Notes: generated by a model from the letters alone, not told the origin. 64,000 nucleotides of DNA from Enterovibrio sp. JCM 19048 (GCA_001310415.1 BAXE01000010.1:62001-126000); one strand, 5' to 3'; positions 21,530 through 31,623 are shown, counted from the first letter of the stretch. Numbers and translations: made by a program.

Positions 21530-21603
21530 TTCCATCTGAATATCGAGGCAGAGGCTACAACCCGAGAGCAGTCGCTAAGGTAGCCGCCTGTTAACAGATG
21601 GAA
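21530..21603. other. nested-stem structured element between cpxA and the chemoreceptor
   Basis: An outer stem TTCCATCTG/CAGATGGAA (9 bp, perfect) encloses AGGC-AGA-GGCTAC pairing with GTAGCC-GCCT (10 bp with a 3-base bulge) and a 21-base terminal loop. There is no U-run on the plus strand, so it is not a terminator for cpxA. It does not match a riboswitch consensus I recall. It could be a structured RNA or a mobile palindromic element. Confidence 0.5.
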
Positions 21604-21727
21604 ACAAAATTTCTGCGATAAATATCTCAAAAATAAGACACCTTGCTAACCTTTGTATAAGTGCGTTTGCGGTGCGATGGTGCGCACGCAACGCGGTTGA
21701 TCACGAAGTTTGCAACGAGGTCAAAGT

Positions 21728-23400
21728 ATGTCATCCCAAAAAATGACAATTAAACAACGGCTAACGCTCTTTGTTGCCGTCGTTGTCTCCCTTCAGGTCG
21801 TGGTGGCGGCCTTCGTTTTCTTTAAGCTGTCGTCCACGGAAAACCACATCAAAGGTGTCGCTGAGCGCGACATCCCTGCGATCACTGCCCTTGCGCAGTC
21901 GGTGGAATATCAGTTGCAGCAGCGGATTGCTTACAACCGCGCATTCCGCTTTGCGATTGAAGCGCAGGCAGATCCCAAGTACACCGGCCGTTACGAAGCG
22001 CAAAAATCCGAATTTCTATCGACCGGTGAGAAAGTGGGGGAGCAACTCCAGAACATAGAGCAGTTCTTGTCTGCCGCGGCTCTGAAAGGCTCGCCGGAAG
22101 AGCAGCAGATGTTCAAGCAGACCAATACAAAGCTGGGTGAGTTGGCGCAGCGCCACAGCCAATGGGAGGCGAAAGTGCAGGAAGCGTTTGTTGCCTTGAA
22201 TGCAGGAAACATTGCGCAGGCTGAGGCGATAGACGAAACCATTGGTGCAGAAGGAGAGTCATTAAGCCTTTATGCAGATCAGCTGCTGAGGGACATTGAG
22301 GTTTTTACTGAAGAGGCCGTCCATAGCATTGAAGCACAGGCGGTGTTGCTTGAAGTCATCGTGGTTGCAGCTGCCTTTGTGGCTGCGCTGGTATCGATTG
22401 TCATCTCACGCATCATCCTTGCGCGTATCTACGACGGTCTCAACAAAGTGTCCGATGCATTGCATGTCCAGGCGGAAGGTGACTTTAGCCATGTCACCGT
22501 GATAGATGAGCCCGGGATCATCGGTGAATTGCAGAAAAACCTGGAAGGAACGCGACAGAGTACCAACAAGATGATCGCCAAAGTCGCGCAGGATGTGTCT
22601 GCCGCTATTGCTGTGCTTGAGCAGGCGGCCGATGCAGTGAAATTCAACAGTGACGCGCAAAGCGGTGAAATTATGCAGGTCGCGACGGCGGTCAACGAAA
22701 TGTCGGCAACCGCGCAAGAGATTGCCAGTAATGCTTCGCAAACCCAGCAGGCAACGGAAGAAGCATCCGGTAAATCGTCAGAATGTCAGCGGGTGAACAG
22801 CGAAGCGGTCAGCCAGACCCAGCGTCTGATAGAGAGCCTGACCCAAAGCAGCGCCGCATTGACTGAGCTGGAGAAAAACAGTGCCAATATCACCTCGGTG
22901 CTGGATGTGATCAAAGGCATAGCCGAGCAAACCAACTTGTTGCGCTCAATGCCGCCATTGAAGCCGCGCGAGCGGGTGAGCAGGGGCGTGGCTTTGCGGT
23001 GGTGGCTGATGAAGTCCGTAGTCTGGCGCAGCGCACCCATGACTCCACCTCGGAAATTGAAACCATGATCGCGCAGCTGACCGGCGTGACCAAAGAGGCG
23101 GTGGATACCATGCAGAAAAGCTGCGAGATGGGGGACAGGACGATTTCCTTGTCCCATCAGTCTGCTGACTATCTGAATCAGGCCAGCCAGGCGACATCCG
23201 TTGTTACCGACATGAATTTGCTGGTGGCGAGCGCTGCGGAAGAGCAAAGCGGTGTGGTGGAAGAAATTAATATCAATGTTAACAAGATCAGTGAGATGGC
23301 AGAAGAAAGTGCCTCTCAGGTCGACAGCCTGTTGGCGGCAACCCACCGTCTGACCGATATCGCTCAAAATCTGCGGCAATCGGTGGGCTTGGCAGCCTGA
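21728..23400 (+). CDS. methyl-accepting chemotaxis protein (one apparent frameshift)
   Basis: About 557 residues. An N-terminal membrane helix ([21 protein letters not shown]) is followed by a periplasmic four-helix-type sensing region (about 35-200), a second helix ([21 protein letters not shown]), HAMP-like sequence, and a signalling domain whose hairpin reads [20 protein letters not shown] after restoring one G near 22945. No C-terminal CheR-tethering pentapeptide is visible (it ends SVGLAA). The ATG at 21728 is preferred because of CGAGG eight bases upstream. The ligand is unknown. Confidence 0.9.
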
Positions 23401-23405
23401 TAGCA

Positions 23406-23436
23406 AAAGAGCAGGGAAAACCCTGCTCTTTCTTTT
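23406..23436. terminator. bidirectional terminator between the chemoreceptor and trmL
   Basis: AAAGAGCAGGG AAAA CCCTGCTCTTT is a perfect 11-bp stem followed by CTTTTT; the A-run before it serves the minus strand. Confidence 0.9.
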
Positions 23437-23900
23437 TATATCCCGCCTTCAAATCCCATCTGACGCCAGGCTTCATAGCAAATCACGGCTACTGAGTTGG
23501 CAATGTTCAGGCTGCGGCTGGCCGGCATCATAGGTACGCGGATGCGGTGATCCGGTGCAAAGGCATCGCGCACAGAATCCGGCAGACCACAGCTTTCTGA
23601 GCCAAACAGGAATACGTCATCGGCCTGATAGCTCACATCCGAATGCGGGCGGCTGCCTTTGGTGGTGCAGGCAAAAATGCGGCGGTTGCCCATGGCTTCC
23701 AGAAACGTCGCGTAATCCGGATAGCGGGTCACATTGGCGAGATCGTGATAATCCAGCCCGGCGCGGCGCAGTTTCTTCTCTTCAAAATCAAAACCGAGTG
23801 GTTCAATCAGGTGCAACTGACAGCCGGTGTTGGCCGCAAGACGGATAATGTTGCCGGTGTTCGGCGCGATCTGGGGTTCGTGCAGTGCAATGTGAAACAT
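23436..23900 (-). CDS. trmL: tRNA (cytidine/uridine-34 2'-O-) methyltransferase TrmL
   Basis: This 154-residue SPOUT-class enzyme starts [20 protein letters not shown] and has [13 protein letters not shown] and [21 protein letters not shown], the knotted SAM-binding end. It methylates the wobble ribose of two leucine tRNAs. The frame is intact. The frameshift in tpiA upstream makes a false continuous reading frame from tpiA into trmL; the two are separate genes with a terminator between. Confidence 0.93.
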   Translation of the reverse strand: MFHIALHEPQIAPNTGNIIRLAANTGCQLHLIEPLGFDFEEKKLRRAGLDYHDLANVTRYPDYATFLEAMGNRRIFACTTKGSRPHSDVSYQADDVFLFGSESCGLPDSVRDAFAPDHRIRVPMMPASRSLNIANSVAVICYEAWRQMGFEGGI

Positions 23901-23964
23901 GGTGCGAATTCGCCGTTGCTGGAAAAGGCGCAGTATAGCGAGCGGTGAGACAGGGATAAAGCAA

Positions 23965-23993
23965 CAAAAAAGGAGAAGCCTAGGCTTCTCCTT
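23965..23993 (-). terminator. intrinsic terminator after tpiA
   Basis: On the minus strand AAGGAGAAGCC TA GGCTTCTCC is followed by TTTTTTG, 23 bp beyond the tpiA stop. Confidence 0.85.
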
Positions 23994-24015
23994 CTCAGTG
24001 TCAGCGAGCGTTAAA

Positions 24016-24785
24016 TTACGCTTTTGCTGCCGCTGCTGCTTTCGCGATGGCTGCGAAGCTAACTGCGTCCAGCGCTGCGCCACCAACCAGTGCACCGTCG
24101 ATGTCTGGCTGTGCGAAGTACGCTTCTGCGTTTTCTGGCTTAACAGAACCGCCGTATTGGATAACAACGTTCTTCGCCACTTCTTCGCTTTTCGCTGCGA
24201 TGTGTGCGCGGATTTCTGCGTGGATGCGCTGTGCATCTTCTGCAGTTGCTGCTTTACCGGTACCGATTGCCAGATTGGTTCGTACGCGATAACTGCGCCG
24301 TTCAGTGCTTCAACGCCTTGGGTGTTGATCACTGCGTCGATTTGACGTGCACATACTGCAACGGTTTCGCCCGCTTCGTTTTGTGCTTCAGATTCACCGA
24401 TGCACAGAACGGGTACCAGGCCGTGCTCTTTCAGGAATGCAAATTTCTTCGCAACGAACTCGTCAGACTCTTCGTGGTACTGACGACGCTCAGAGTGACC
24501 GATGATGATGTGGGTCGCACCGAAGTCTTTCAGCATTTCTGGAGAAATGTCGCCGGTGAACGCGCCGCTTGCGTTAACGTCAACGTTTTGAGAGCCCAGC
24601 AGGATTTTGCTTTCTGCTTTGCCCAGCAGTTGCTCTGCCAGATCCAGGTACATCACTGGTGGTGCGATAGCTACGTCAACACCTTCAACGCCAGCAAGTT
24701 GTGCGTCCAGACCTTTGATCAGATCTGCTACCATGGCTTTACTGCCGTTCAGTTTCCAGTTACCCATTACCAATGGACGGCGCAT
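24016..24785 (-). CDS. tpiA: triosephosphate isomerase (one apparent frameshift)
   Basis: The glycolytic enzyme opens [15 protein letters not shown] with the catalytic Lys, has [15 protein letters not shown] with the catalytic His, and [17 protein letters not shown] with the catalytic Glu once one G is restored near 24272. The C-terminus has [10 protein letters not shown] and GALVGGAAL. Repaired length is 256 residues. The ATG at 24785 follows GGAGG seven bases upstream and is the correct start. Confidence 0.95.
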
Positions 24786-25065
24786 AGGAATTCCTCCGTA
24801 ATCCAATTATAGAAATTCAGTTTCGGCGAACGATAACAGCGTCGCTGTCAGCGTTCCCTGTTCAAAATCATAAATGCCATCGTTTGTACTCGTTTTACGG
24901 TCAAATGTGAACCTTTGAGTAACAAAATTTCGTTATAAATTTTCGGTTCGGTACCTGACGCGAAACGTCGACGGGGTGTGATCGGGTGAGAATATTCACT
25001 GTCTCAGTAACCATCGTCTGAAATGCTGGGGTAAAGTGGCTCATTATCGTAACAAGGAGTCAGTT

Positions 25066-25413
25066 ATGCCCCATATTGTGATGGAATACAGCGACCCGGT
25101 CACCGAGCGGGTGAACGTGGGCCAGCTACTGGAAGATTTGCATCAGACGGCAGTCGGTAGTGGTATTTTTGATGCGTCTGACGTGAAATCCCGCGCCTAT
25201 GCCTGCCATGACTGGCTGGTGGGAGAGCGGGAAGATGAGGTCAATTTTATCCATGTCACCCTGTTATTGCTGGATGGTCGGGATGAAAATCAGAAGCACA
25301 ACCTGAGCCATGCGTTGCTTGATGTTTTGCAACAGCATGCCCCGGAGCTGGCGAGCCTGAGTGTGGATGTCCGAGACATGGACAGGCGCTGGTACGCCAA
25401 GGTAAAACGCTAG
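25066..25413 (+). CDS. 5-carboxymethyl-2-hydroxymuconate isomerase family protein
   Basis: This 115-residue protein begins MPHIVMEYSDPV; after Met removal the N-terminal Pro would be the catalytic base of the tautomerase superfamily (CHMI/HpaF type). Later parts include KSRAYACHDWLVGE and FIHVTLLLLDGRDENQK. The start at 25066 is set by AAGGAG five bases upstream and by the Pro. No other aromatic-degradation (hpa) genes are nearby, so the physiological substrate is uncertain. Confidence 0.8.
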   Translation: MPHIVMEYSDPVTERVNVGQLLEDLHQTAVGSGIFDASDVKSRAYACHDWLVGEREDEVNFIHVTLLLLDGRDENQKHNLSHALLDVLQQHAPELASLSVDVRDMDRRWYAKVKR

Positions 25414-25482
25414 TCGCGGCTAACCGCTGTTGGCGTGGAAGAAAAAGGGCGGCGGCGGTAAACCACCGCTCAAAAGTGTGGG

Positions 25483-25818
25483 TTAGCCTTCCACGGCCAT
25501 ATTTTGGGTTTCGCGGGGACGGAATGCCGTCACGGTCGCGGTGCGCTCTGTCAACGCCGCCGGGTTGTTCAGGGCAGTCGAGAAACGGTCAAACTGACGC
25601 ATCAACTCTTTCATCAGCAGCGCATTCACGTGGTTAGGATTCTTCCCCGTGGCAATGACGCGGTTGATGTGAGTCATCTGAGCGCGCAGTTTCGGCTGCA
25701 TCTGCTCACTGGCACTTTCAATCACTTCTTCGCTCAGTTTGATACGCAGTGCTTCCAAGGCCTGTGGATCCTTTTCCGCCAACGCTTTTAATTCGTCAAA
25801 TGAAGGCAACGTTTTCAT
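25483..25818 (-). CDS. DUF3135 family protein
   Basis: This 111-residue soluble, helix-rich protein starts KTLPSFDELKALAEKDPQALE and ends in a polar tail (AVEG). It has no membrane segment or signal peptide. The start at 25818 follows GGAG nine bases upstream. It resembles small conserved gammaproteobacterial DUF3135 proteins. Function is unknown. It is convergent with the tautomerase gene and separated from fpr by about 276 bp. Confidence 0.7.
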   Translation of the reverse strand: MKTLPSFDELKALAEKDPQALEALRIKLSEEVIESASEQMQPKLRAQMTHINRVIATGKNPNHVNALLMKELMRQFDRFSTALNNPAALTERTATVTAFRPRETQNMAVEG

Positions 25819-25948
25819 GGCAAATACTCCTGTGGTTGCGCATGGATTGCCTTTGACTATACGGTGGAAAAATGAGCACACAATCACGCTTTTGACTCAT
25901 AAATGAGACGATAACTGTTAACTGGCAGGGTGTGTTTTTTCTTTGATA

Positions 25949-25962
25949 CAGATAATTATCTG
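25949..25962. promoter_or_regulatory. 14-bp perfect palindrome upstream of the DUF3135 gene
   Basis: CAGATAATTATCTG lies 131 bp before the DUF3135 start in an AT-rich gap. It has the form of a dimeric regulator site; the protein is unknown. Confidence 0.3.
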
Positions 25963-26047
25963 ATTGAAACCAAAAACATGGCGTACGGTTAATTGTGGTC
26001 TCAATATTAAGAAAAATGAAAATAGGGATTCACATTTCGCTGGAATG

Positions 26048-26075
26048 AAAAAACGGAGCGAGGTGCTCCGTTTCA
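26048..26075 (-). terminator. intrinsic terminator after fpr
   Basis: On the minus strand AAACGGAGC ACCTC GCTCCGTTTTTT forms a 9-bp stem with a U-run, about 20 bp after the fpr stop. Confidence 0.85.
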
Positions 26076-26094
26076 GGGTTGCTTGGCGCCCGGC

Positions 26095-26838
26095 TTACCA
26101 GTACTGCTCGGTGGTAATGTGCCCCGGTTTCTTGCGCAGGTTTTTCTCAAGCCCTTTCTCCAGCAACAGCGCCCGCACGTCTTTCACCATCTGTGGGTTG
26201 CCACACAGCATGACCTGACTTTTTTCCGGCGTCAGTTTCAGCCCCACAGCACGCTCTAGCAAACCATCTTCCAGTGCATGGGTGATGCGGCCAGATAACG
26301 CACCCATGGTGGGCTCCCGGCTGACAAAGGGCTGGACGATGATTTGGTCGCTGCGTTTTTGCTGCAGTTCATTAATTTCTGCCTGATAGCTGAGATCGGC
26401 GGAAAAGCGCACCGCGTGCACCAGCACGACTTTGCGAAAACGCTGCCAAACGGCTTCTTCACGCAGTATCGACAGGTAAGGGCCAATAGCAGTGCCGGTG
26501 GAAAGCAGCCAAAGGTGCTCGCTTTGTGGCACTTCGTCTAAGGTAAAAAAGCCGCTGGATTCTTTGGTGATCAGGATTGAATCTCCACTTTCCAACGCAT
26601 GGAGCCGGGGGGACAACAACCCGTCCTGAACCCGCGTGGCATAAATTTCGAGGTGCTTGGCGCCGGGAGGATTCACGAAAGAGTAGGCGCGCTGGATGAT
26701 TTTGCCGTCAATCTCCACTCCGAGTTTAGTGAACTGGCCTGCGGTAAAGGGATCAACATCAGCGTGGAGAATGAGGCTGAACAAATCTTTGTTCCAGCGA
26801 CGATTTTCAATGACTTCCGCTTTGATCCAGTTGGCCAT
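26095..26838 (-). CDS. fpr: ferredoxin/flavodoxin-NADP+ reductase
   Basis: This intact 247-residue flavoenzyme has the FAD motif QRAYSFVNPPGA, the NADP-binding loop LLSTGTAIGPYLSIL and MLCGNPQMVKDVR, and the C-terminal aromatic residue (EQYW) that stacks on FAD. It shuttles electrons between NADPH and ferredoxin or flavodoxin. It lies 32 bp downstream of the SufR-like regulator on the same strand, suggesting one transcript. Confidence 0.94.
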   Translation of the reverse strand: MANWIKAEVIENRRWNKDLFSLILHADVDPFTAGQFTKLGVEIDGKIIQRAYSFVNPPGAKHLEIYATRVQDGLLSPRLHALESGDSILITKESSGFFTLDEVPQSEHLWLLSTGTAIGPYLSILREEAVWQRFRKVVLVHAVRFSADLSYQAEINELQQKRSDQIIVQPFVSREPTMGALSGRITHALEDGLLERAVGLKLTPEKSQVMLCGNPQMVKDVRALLLEKGLEKNLRKKPGHITTEQYW

Positions 26839-26870
26839 ATGTCCTCCTCAGAACGGTGGTGTATTACCTG

Positions 26871-27491
26871 TTACTCTCTCGCACATACTTTGTAGGTACA
26901 GCGGCGCTGCCCTTGAATAATGTGTTCTTCACGTGTGACCGAATATTCATCACCCAGTACCGTGGTGAATATCTGCTTTTCAGAATTGCACAGTGATGGA
27001 CAGCGTTTGGCGGCCTGACAAATCGGGCAGTGGTTTTCAATCAGCAGGAAGCCATCATCGGTTTCCTGCAACTCCGCCATGTAGCCTTCTTTCTCTCTAA
27101 GATACGCCAAGGTTTCAAGTTTGGCCTTTAAATTATGGCAATCTTTGAGCATGTCGCGGTAATGCTGCAAGGTTTTTTCCTGGCGTTGCTGGATGACTTT
27201 TTCCAGCCCTTCGTCGCCAAACAGGGTTTGCACTGAATCAATCACTGACACGGCCAGATCGCCATGGCTGTCAGCAAAACGGCGGTGTCCTTCGGCAGTC
27301 AGTGACCAGTGACGGGTCGGACGGCCGACTTTGACGCGAATATCACTGAAGTCCACCAGTCCATCATCTTCCATGGCCTGCAAGTGCTGGCGGATCCCCA
27401 TGGTCGTCATGCCCATTTCATCAGCCAACTGGCGAGCGGATACCGCACCTTCTCGCTTAATTCTTTGCAGGATTTTATCGACGGTTTTCAT
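26871..27491 (-). CDS. SufR-like winged-helix regulator with C-terminal cysteine cluster
   Basis: This 206-residue protein has an N-terminal helix-turn-helix (GAVSARQLADEMGMTTMGIR, then VGRPTRHWSLTAEG wing). Its C-terminus has HCPICQAAKRCPSLC (C-x2-C-x5-C-x3-C) and RRCTYKVC. The arrangement resembles SufR-type Fe-S cluster-sensing repressors. It is upstream of and probably co-transcribed with fpr and divergent from the efflux pair, so it may link redox or Fe-S status to fpr. That link is inference. Confidence 0.75.
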   Translation of the reverse strand: MKTVDKILQRIKREGAVSARQLADEMGMTTMGIRQHLQAMEDDGLVDFSDIRVKVGRPTRHWSLTAEGHRRFADSHGDLAVSVIDSVQTLFGDEGLEKVIQQRQEKTLQHYRDMLKDCHNLKAKLETLAYLREKEGYMAELQETDDGFLLIENHCPICQAAKRCPSLCNSEKQIFTTVLGDEYSVTREEHIIQGQRRCTYKVCARE

Positions 27492-27679
27492 CGCGCTGTT
27501 GTCACTCCCTCTCTTTGGCTACCCGCCGTAATCGATTAAAACCGGCGTGTTTTCACTTCATTATGAGGGCGGGGTGGTAAATAAAGCAATGTCTTTACTT
27601 ATTTATTTCGGTGTAAATATTCCGCTCATGCGGTGAAAATTACGCCGGATTCCATGCGTCACGCTGCATGTTGCTGTCA

Positions 27680-27709
27680 TTAAAGTGAGAAGTAATGTTG
27701 CAACTTTAA
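27680..27709. promoter_or_regulatory. inverted repeat in the divergent regulator-efflux gap
   Basis: TTAAAGT and ACTTTAA are perfect 7-bp inverted repeats 16 bp apart in the 350-bp gap between the SufR-like gene and emrA. This gap otherwise holds no gene and is AT-rich near its middle. Candidate operator only. Confidence 0.3.
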
Positions 27710-27841
27710 AACTGGGTGATAAATGCAATCAGATCGCATAATGCGTTCCCCCTGATAAATATTCCCTGACTAGACTCTTTTCAGATCACACAGACAACGG
27801 GTCTGTCATAAGGAAAATCGCCGCACCCGCCGGGAGGATGC

Positions 27842-28865
27842 ATGTCGGATAAAAAACCATTCCCTTTTCGCAATGTTGCCATTTTTGCTGCCGTATTGGC
27901 GGTGTTGGTGATTGCGGCTTTCTTCTACGTCCGTCACCAGGATCAATACCCAAGTACCGATGACGCTTATGTTCACGGCAATATTCTTTATGTCGCGCCA
28001 CAGATCAGCGGCCAACTGACAGAAGTCAACGTGGTGGATTTCCAGCACGTGGATAAGGGCACTGTGATTGCCCGGATTAATGCGGCGCCGTATGAGGCGA
28101 GAATGCAGCAGGCAAAAGCAGCCTATGAAAACGCTTTGGCAGAAAACAAAGCCACGGGCGATGCGATTGTTGAAGCCAGCGCGCAAATCCAGTCTGCGTC
28201 GGCACAGCTTCTGGATACGCAGGAAAAATACACCCGTAACATGGCGCTGGTGGCGAAAGGTCTATTGCCGGCACAAACCGGTACGGATTTAAAAGCGAGC
28301 TCGCTTCGGCACAGAACAATGTGAATGCCGCCCGGGCGCGCATGGCGCAATTGATCAGTCAGCAAGGCGCCACCGGCAGCCAGGCACCGGCCGTGAAACA
28401 GGCTGCCGCTGCGTTGTCTGAAGCCGCTATTAACCTTTCTTATACCAACATTGTGGCACCGACGTCTGGCACCCTCGGGGATGTGAATGTTCGTCCCGGC
28501 AGTGTGGTTTCTCCCGGCCTTTCCATGATGCCGCTGATTGAAGACAACTCTTTCTGGGTTGAGGCGAATTACAAAGAAGATGCGCTTGGCTATATCACGC
28601 CCGAGATGACGGCCAACATCGTGCTGGATATGTATCCGGATACGACCTACTCCGGCGTGGTGCAAGCGATCTCCCCGGCCAGTGGTTCGTCGTTTTCCCT
28701 GCTGCCGCCGGAAAATGCCACCGGTAACTGGGTGAAAGTGCCGCAGCGCTTCCCGGTCAGACTGAAAATCAATCCAGCGGATACTGCCCACCTTTGCGTG
28801 TGGGGGCCAGTGCGACAGTGACTATCGATACCCTGAGCAAGGTTAAAGCCGATGACAGCCAGTAA
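27842..28865 (+). CDS. emrA: EmrA/HlyD-family efflux adaptor (two apparent frameshifts)
   Basis: This periplasmic membrane-fusion protein is anchored by an N-terminal helix (VAIFAAVLAVLVIAAFFYV). Lipoyl-type halves are DAYVHGNILYVAPQISG and TSGTLGDVNVRPGSVVSPG, with a coiled-coil hairpin between. Frame losses near 28300 and 28791 split it; repair gives about 341 residues. It overlaps the DHA2 transporter gene by 14 bp. It presumably couples that transporter to an outer-membrane channel. The symbol is by family; drug specificity is unknown. Confidence 0.82.
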
Positions 28866-30396
28866 GGCCGCCGATGCACCACTGGCGATGGAGCCCGGCT
28901 CGGCGCGCCTGATGGTCACGCTGGCGGTGATGCTCTCCGCCATCATGGTGCTGCTGGATATGACCATCGCCAATGTCTCCTTGCCGCACATGATGGGGGC
29001 ACTGGGCGTCACCTCCGAGCAAGTGACCTGGGTGCTGACCTCGTATTCCATGGCCGAAGCGATTTGTATTCCGCTGGCGAGTTATCTCAGCCTGAAATTC
29101 GGTGTGCGACGCTTGCTGCTGGTGTCAGTCGCGGGCTTTATTACCACTTCTGCACTGTGTGGTCAGGCTGATACGCTGACCGAAATGGTGACCTTCCGCA
29201 TCATGCAGGGGGCGTTCGGTGCTTCAGTGATCCCGCTTTCCCAGTCGATCATGGTCCAGATTTATCCTAAGGAAGAGCGCGGTAAAGCCATGGCGCTCTT
29301 CTCTGTCGGGGTGCTGCTTGGCCCCATTCTTGGCCCGACCGTGGGTGGCCTTATTACCGAAAACATGGACTGGCGCTGGATATTCTATGTGAACGTCCCA
29401 GTGGGATTTTTGTGTCTGGCACTGCTGTTCTTCTTTGTCCACCTCGATGGCAAAGGCAAGGCGACGGTCGACTGGCCATTGGTATTTGGTATGGCAATCG
29501 GGATTGGCCTGTTGCAGATGGTGCTGGAGCGCGGGAACCAGGACGACTGGTTTGCTTCCAATACGATTTTGTTTGCGACGGTGATTTCCGCCATCGCCTG
29601 GGTCTTTTTCCTTACGCGGTCGTTTCGTACCAAAGGCGATATTGCGCCGATGTGGCTACTGAAAGACCGAAACCTCGCGTTGTCGTGCATCGTGATGACC
29701 GGCTTTTCCATGGGCATGTTCGGCATTGTCCAGTTGCAGCCGATGATGCTGGAGCAGTTGCTGAATTATCCGGTGGAAACCACGGGCTTTATGATGGCGC
29801 CGCGCGGGTTGACGTCGGCCATCGTGCTGCTCTCGCTGTCGCGGATCATTGACCGGCTCGACCCGCGTATGCTGATTGTGGTGGGCTGATCCTCAACGGT
29901 ATCGGTAGCTTCCTGATGATGCGCTATTCGCTGGATATCGACATGTTCTGGGTGCTGATGCCGAGTATCGTGCAGGGGGCAGGCATGGGCTGGTGTTTGC
30001 ACCCTTGAGCCAGCTGGCTTACGCCACACTGGCACCGAACCAGGCTGTGGGCGGGGCAGTGATTTTCAACCTGTGCCGTACACTGGGTGGTTCGTTCGGG
30101 ATTTCCATCGTGAATACCTATTTCAGCCAAATCCAGCAAAAAGAGTGGAATGCGCTGGGAGGTGGACTGACACCGGATAACCCATTGGTTCAGCAGTACG
30201 CCGCCACGCAGGCACCAGCGTGACCAGTCCAGATTTTATCGCCAACCTGACATCCATGCTTCAGCAGCAATCAACCCTGCTGGCCTTCGTCTACACCTTT
30301 GGTTTTATTATGGTGTCCTACTTCGTGCTCATTCCGTTACTGGCACTGTTCAAGCGGGTGAAAAAAGGTGAGCCTCCGGCGGCAGGCAAAGCCTGA
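28852..30396 (+). CDS. emrB: EmrB/QacA-type DHA2 multidrug transporter (three apparent frameshifts)
   Basis: This major-facilitator antiporter is expected to have 14 helices. Early signature parts are LLDMTIANVSLPHMMGALG and WVLTSYSMAEAICIPLASYL, followed by GVLLGPILGPTVGGLI and WRWIFYVNVPVG, the DHA2 motif region. Frames break near 29887, 29992 and 30212; repair gives about 515 residues, the usual length. It overlaps emrA and ends 21 bp before a strong terminator. Confidence 0.86.
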
Positions 30397-30416
30397 CACT
30401 GTTGGCTGGGCACAAA

Positions 30417-30444
30417 AAAGCACGCCATTGGGCGTGCTTTCTTT
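30417..30444. terminator. terminator between emrB and glpX
   Basis: AAAGCACGCC ATTG GGCGTGCTTT with flanking A and T runs, between convergent genes. Confidence 0.88.
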
Positions 30445-30463
30445 ATTCGTTCATCCGGCAAAA

Positions 30464-31470
30464 TTACAGGATGATAGCCTTTACCGCGTCGTCTTTACGA
30501 TCCAGGTAGTGGGTCGATTTGATACGGCGGATGGTGCGGCATTTGCCGCGGATCAGCAGGGTTTCTGTGGTGGCAATGTTACCCTTGCGGGTGATGCTTC
30601 CAGCAGATCACCTTTGGTAATACCGGTGGCAGAGAAAATCACGTTGTCGCTGCTCGCCATGTCTTCCATGGTCAGGCGGACATTGGTTTCAATACCCATC
30701 TCTTTGCAGCGCTCGATTTCGATTTCGCCCAGACGGCGGTTTTCTTCGTTGTCTTCTTTCACTTCATGACGTGGGATCAGACGGCCATTCATGTCGCCAC
30801 CCAGTGCGCGGATCACGGCCGCAGACACCACACCTTCCGGTGCGCCGCCGATGCCGACCATCACGTCCACTTCGCTGTCTGGCATACAGGTCAGGATAGA
30901 GGCTGCAACATCACCGTCAGGAATCGCAAAGACTTTTACGCCCATTTCCTGCATTTCACGAATAGTGTCATCATGGCGTGGTTTTGCCAGCGTGGTGACG
31001 ACCAGCTCATCCAGCGATTTACCCAGCGCCTTGGCGATGTTGATCAGGTTGTCACGCAGTGGCAGTTCGATGTTGATAACGCCTTTGGCTTCCGGACCGA
31101 CCACCAGTTTTTCCATGTACATGTCCGGTGCTTTCAGGAAAGTACCTTTTTCACCCGCCGCCAGCACAGCCAGGGCATTTGACTGGCCCATTGCGGTCAT
31201 GCGGGTGCCTTCGATTGGGTCAACCGCGATATCTACGGCATCGCCACCCAGGCCCACTTTCTCACCGATGTAGAGCATAGGCGCTTCATCGATTTCGCCT
31301 TCGCCGATAACAATTTCACCTTCAATGTCGGTCTTGTTCAGCAGAATACGCATTACTTCAACGGCGGCACCGTCTGCTGCATTTTTGTCACCGCGGCCCA
31401 GCCACTTGTAACCCGCCAGTGCAGCGCCTTCCGTGACGCGTGAAAAAGCCATCGCCAAATCGCGTTTCAT
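30464..31470 (-). CDS. glpX: class II fructose-1,6-bisphosphatase GlpX (one apparent frameshift)
   Basis: This gluconeogenic metal-dependent phosphatase has VIGEGEIDEAPMLYIGE and DIAVDPIEGTRMTA, the two acidic metal-binding segments. One lost G near 30599 changes the C-terminus; repair restores GITRKGNIATTETLLIRG and an end at 30464 for 335 residues. The start MKRDLAMAFSRVTE at 31470 follows GGAG. It lies downstream of glpK on the same strand. Confidence 0.93.
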
Positions 31471-31586
31471 CCGATCTCCAGAGAATTTTTTTAGTGAAAA
31501 TGGGGTGTTACACGCCACCACGGCGGGTAACTGAAAACTCGGCGCGGATTCTAACACAAGCAAAAAGGAAACGTTTGCGTTTTTGG

Positions 31587-31616
31587 GCGGGTAGCTGACG
31601 TCGGTCAGATACCCGC
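31587..31616. other. glpK-glpX intercistronic hairpin
   Basis: GCGGGTA-G-CTGAC GTCG GTCAG-A-TACCCGC forms a 12-bp stem with one mismatch, 8 bp after the glpK stop. No U-run follows on the minus strand, so RNA processing or stability is more likely than termination. Confidence 0.5.
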
Positions 31617-31623
31617 TGGTTTC

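Noticed and set aside
21530-21603. Integron attC or Vibrio repeat (VCR) site
   Set aside because: No GTTRRRY/RYYYAAC core pairs at the stem ends, and no gene cassette is present.
26871-27491. Ordinary DeoR or ArsR regulator
   Set aside because: The C-terminal cysteine spacing and RRC element fit the SufR-like class better; kept as SufR-like.
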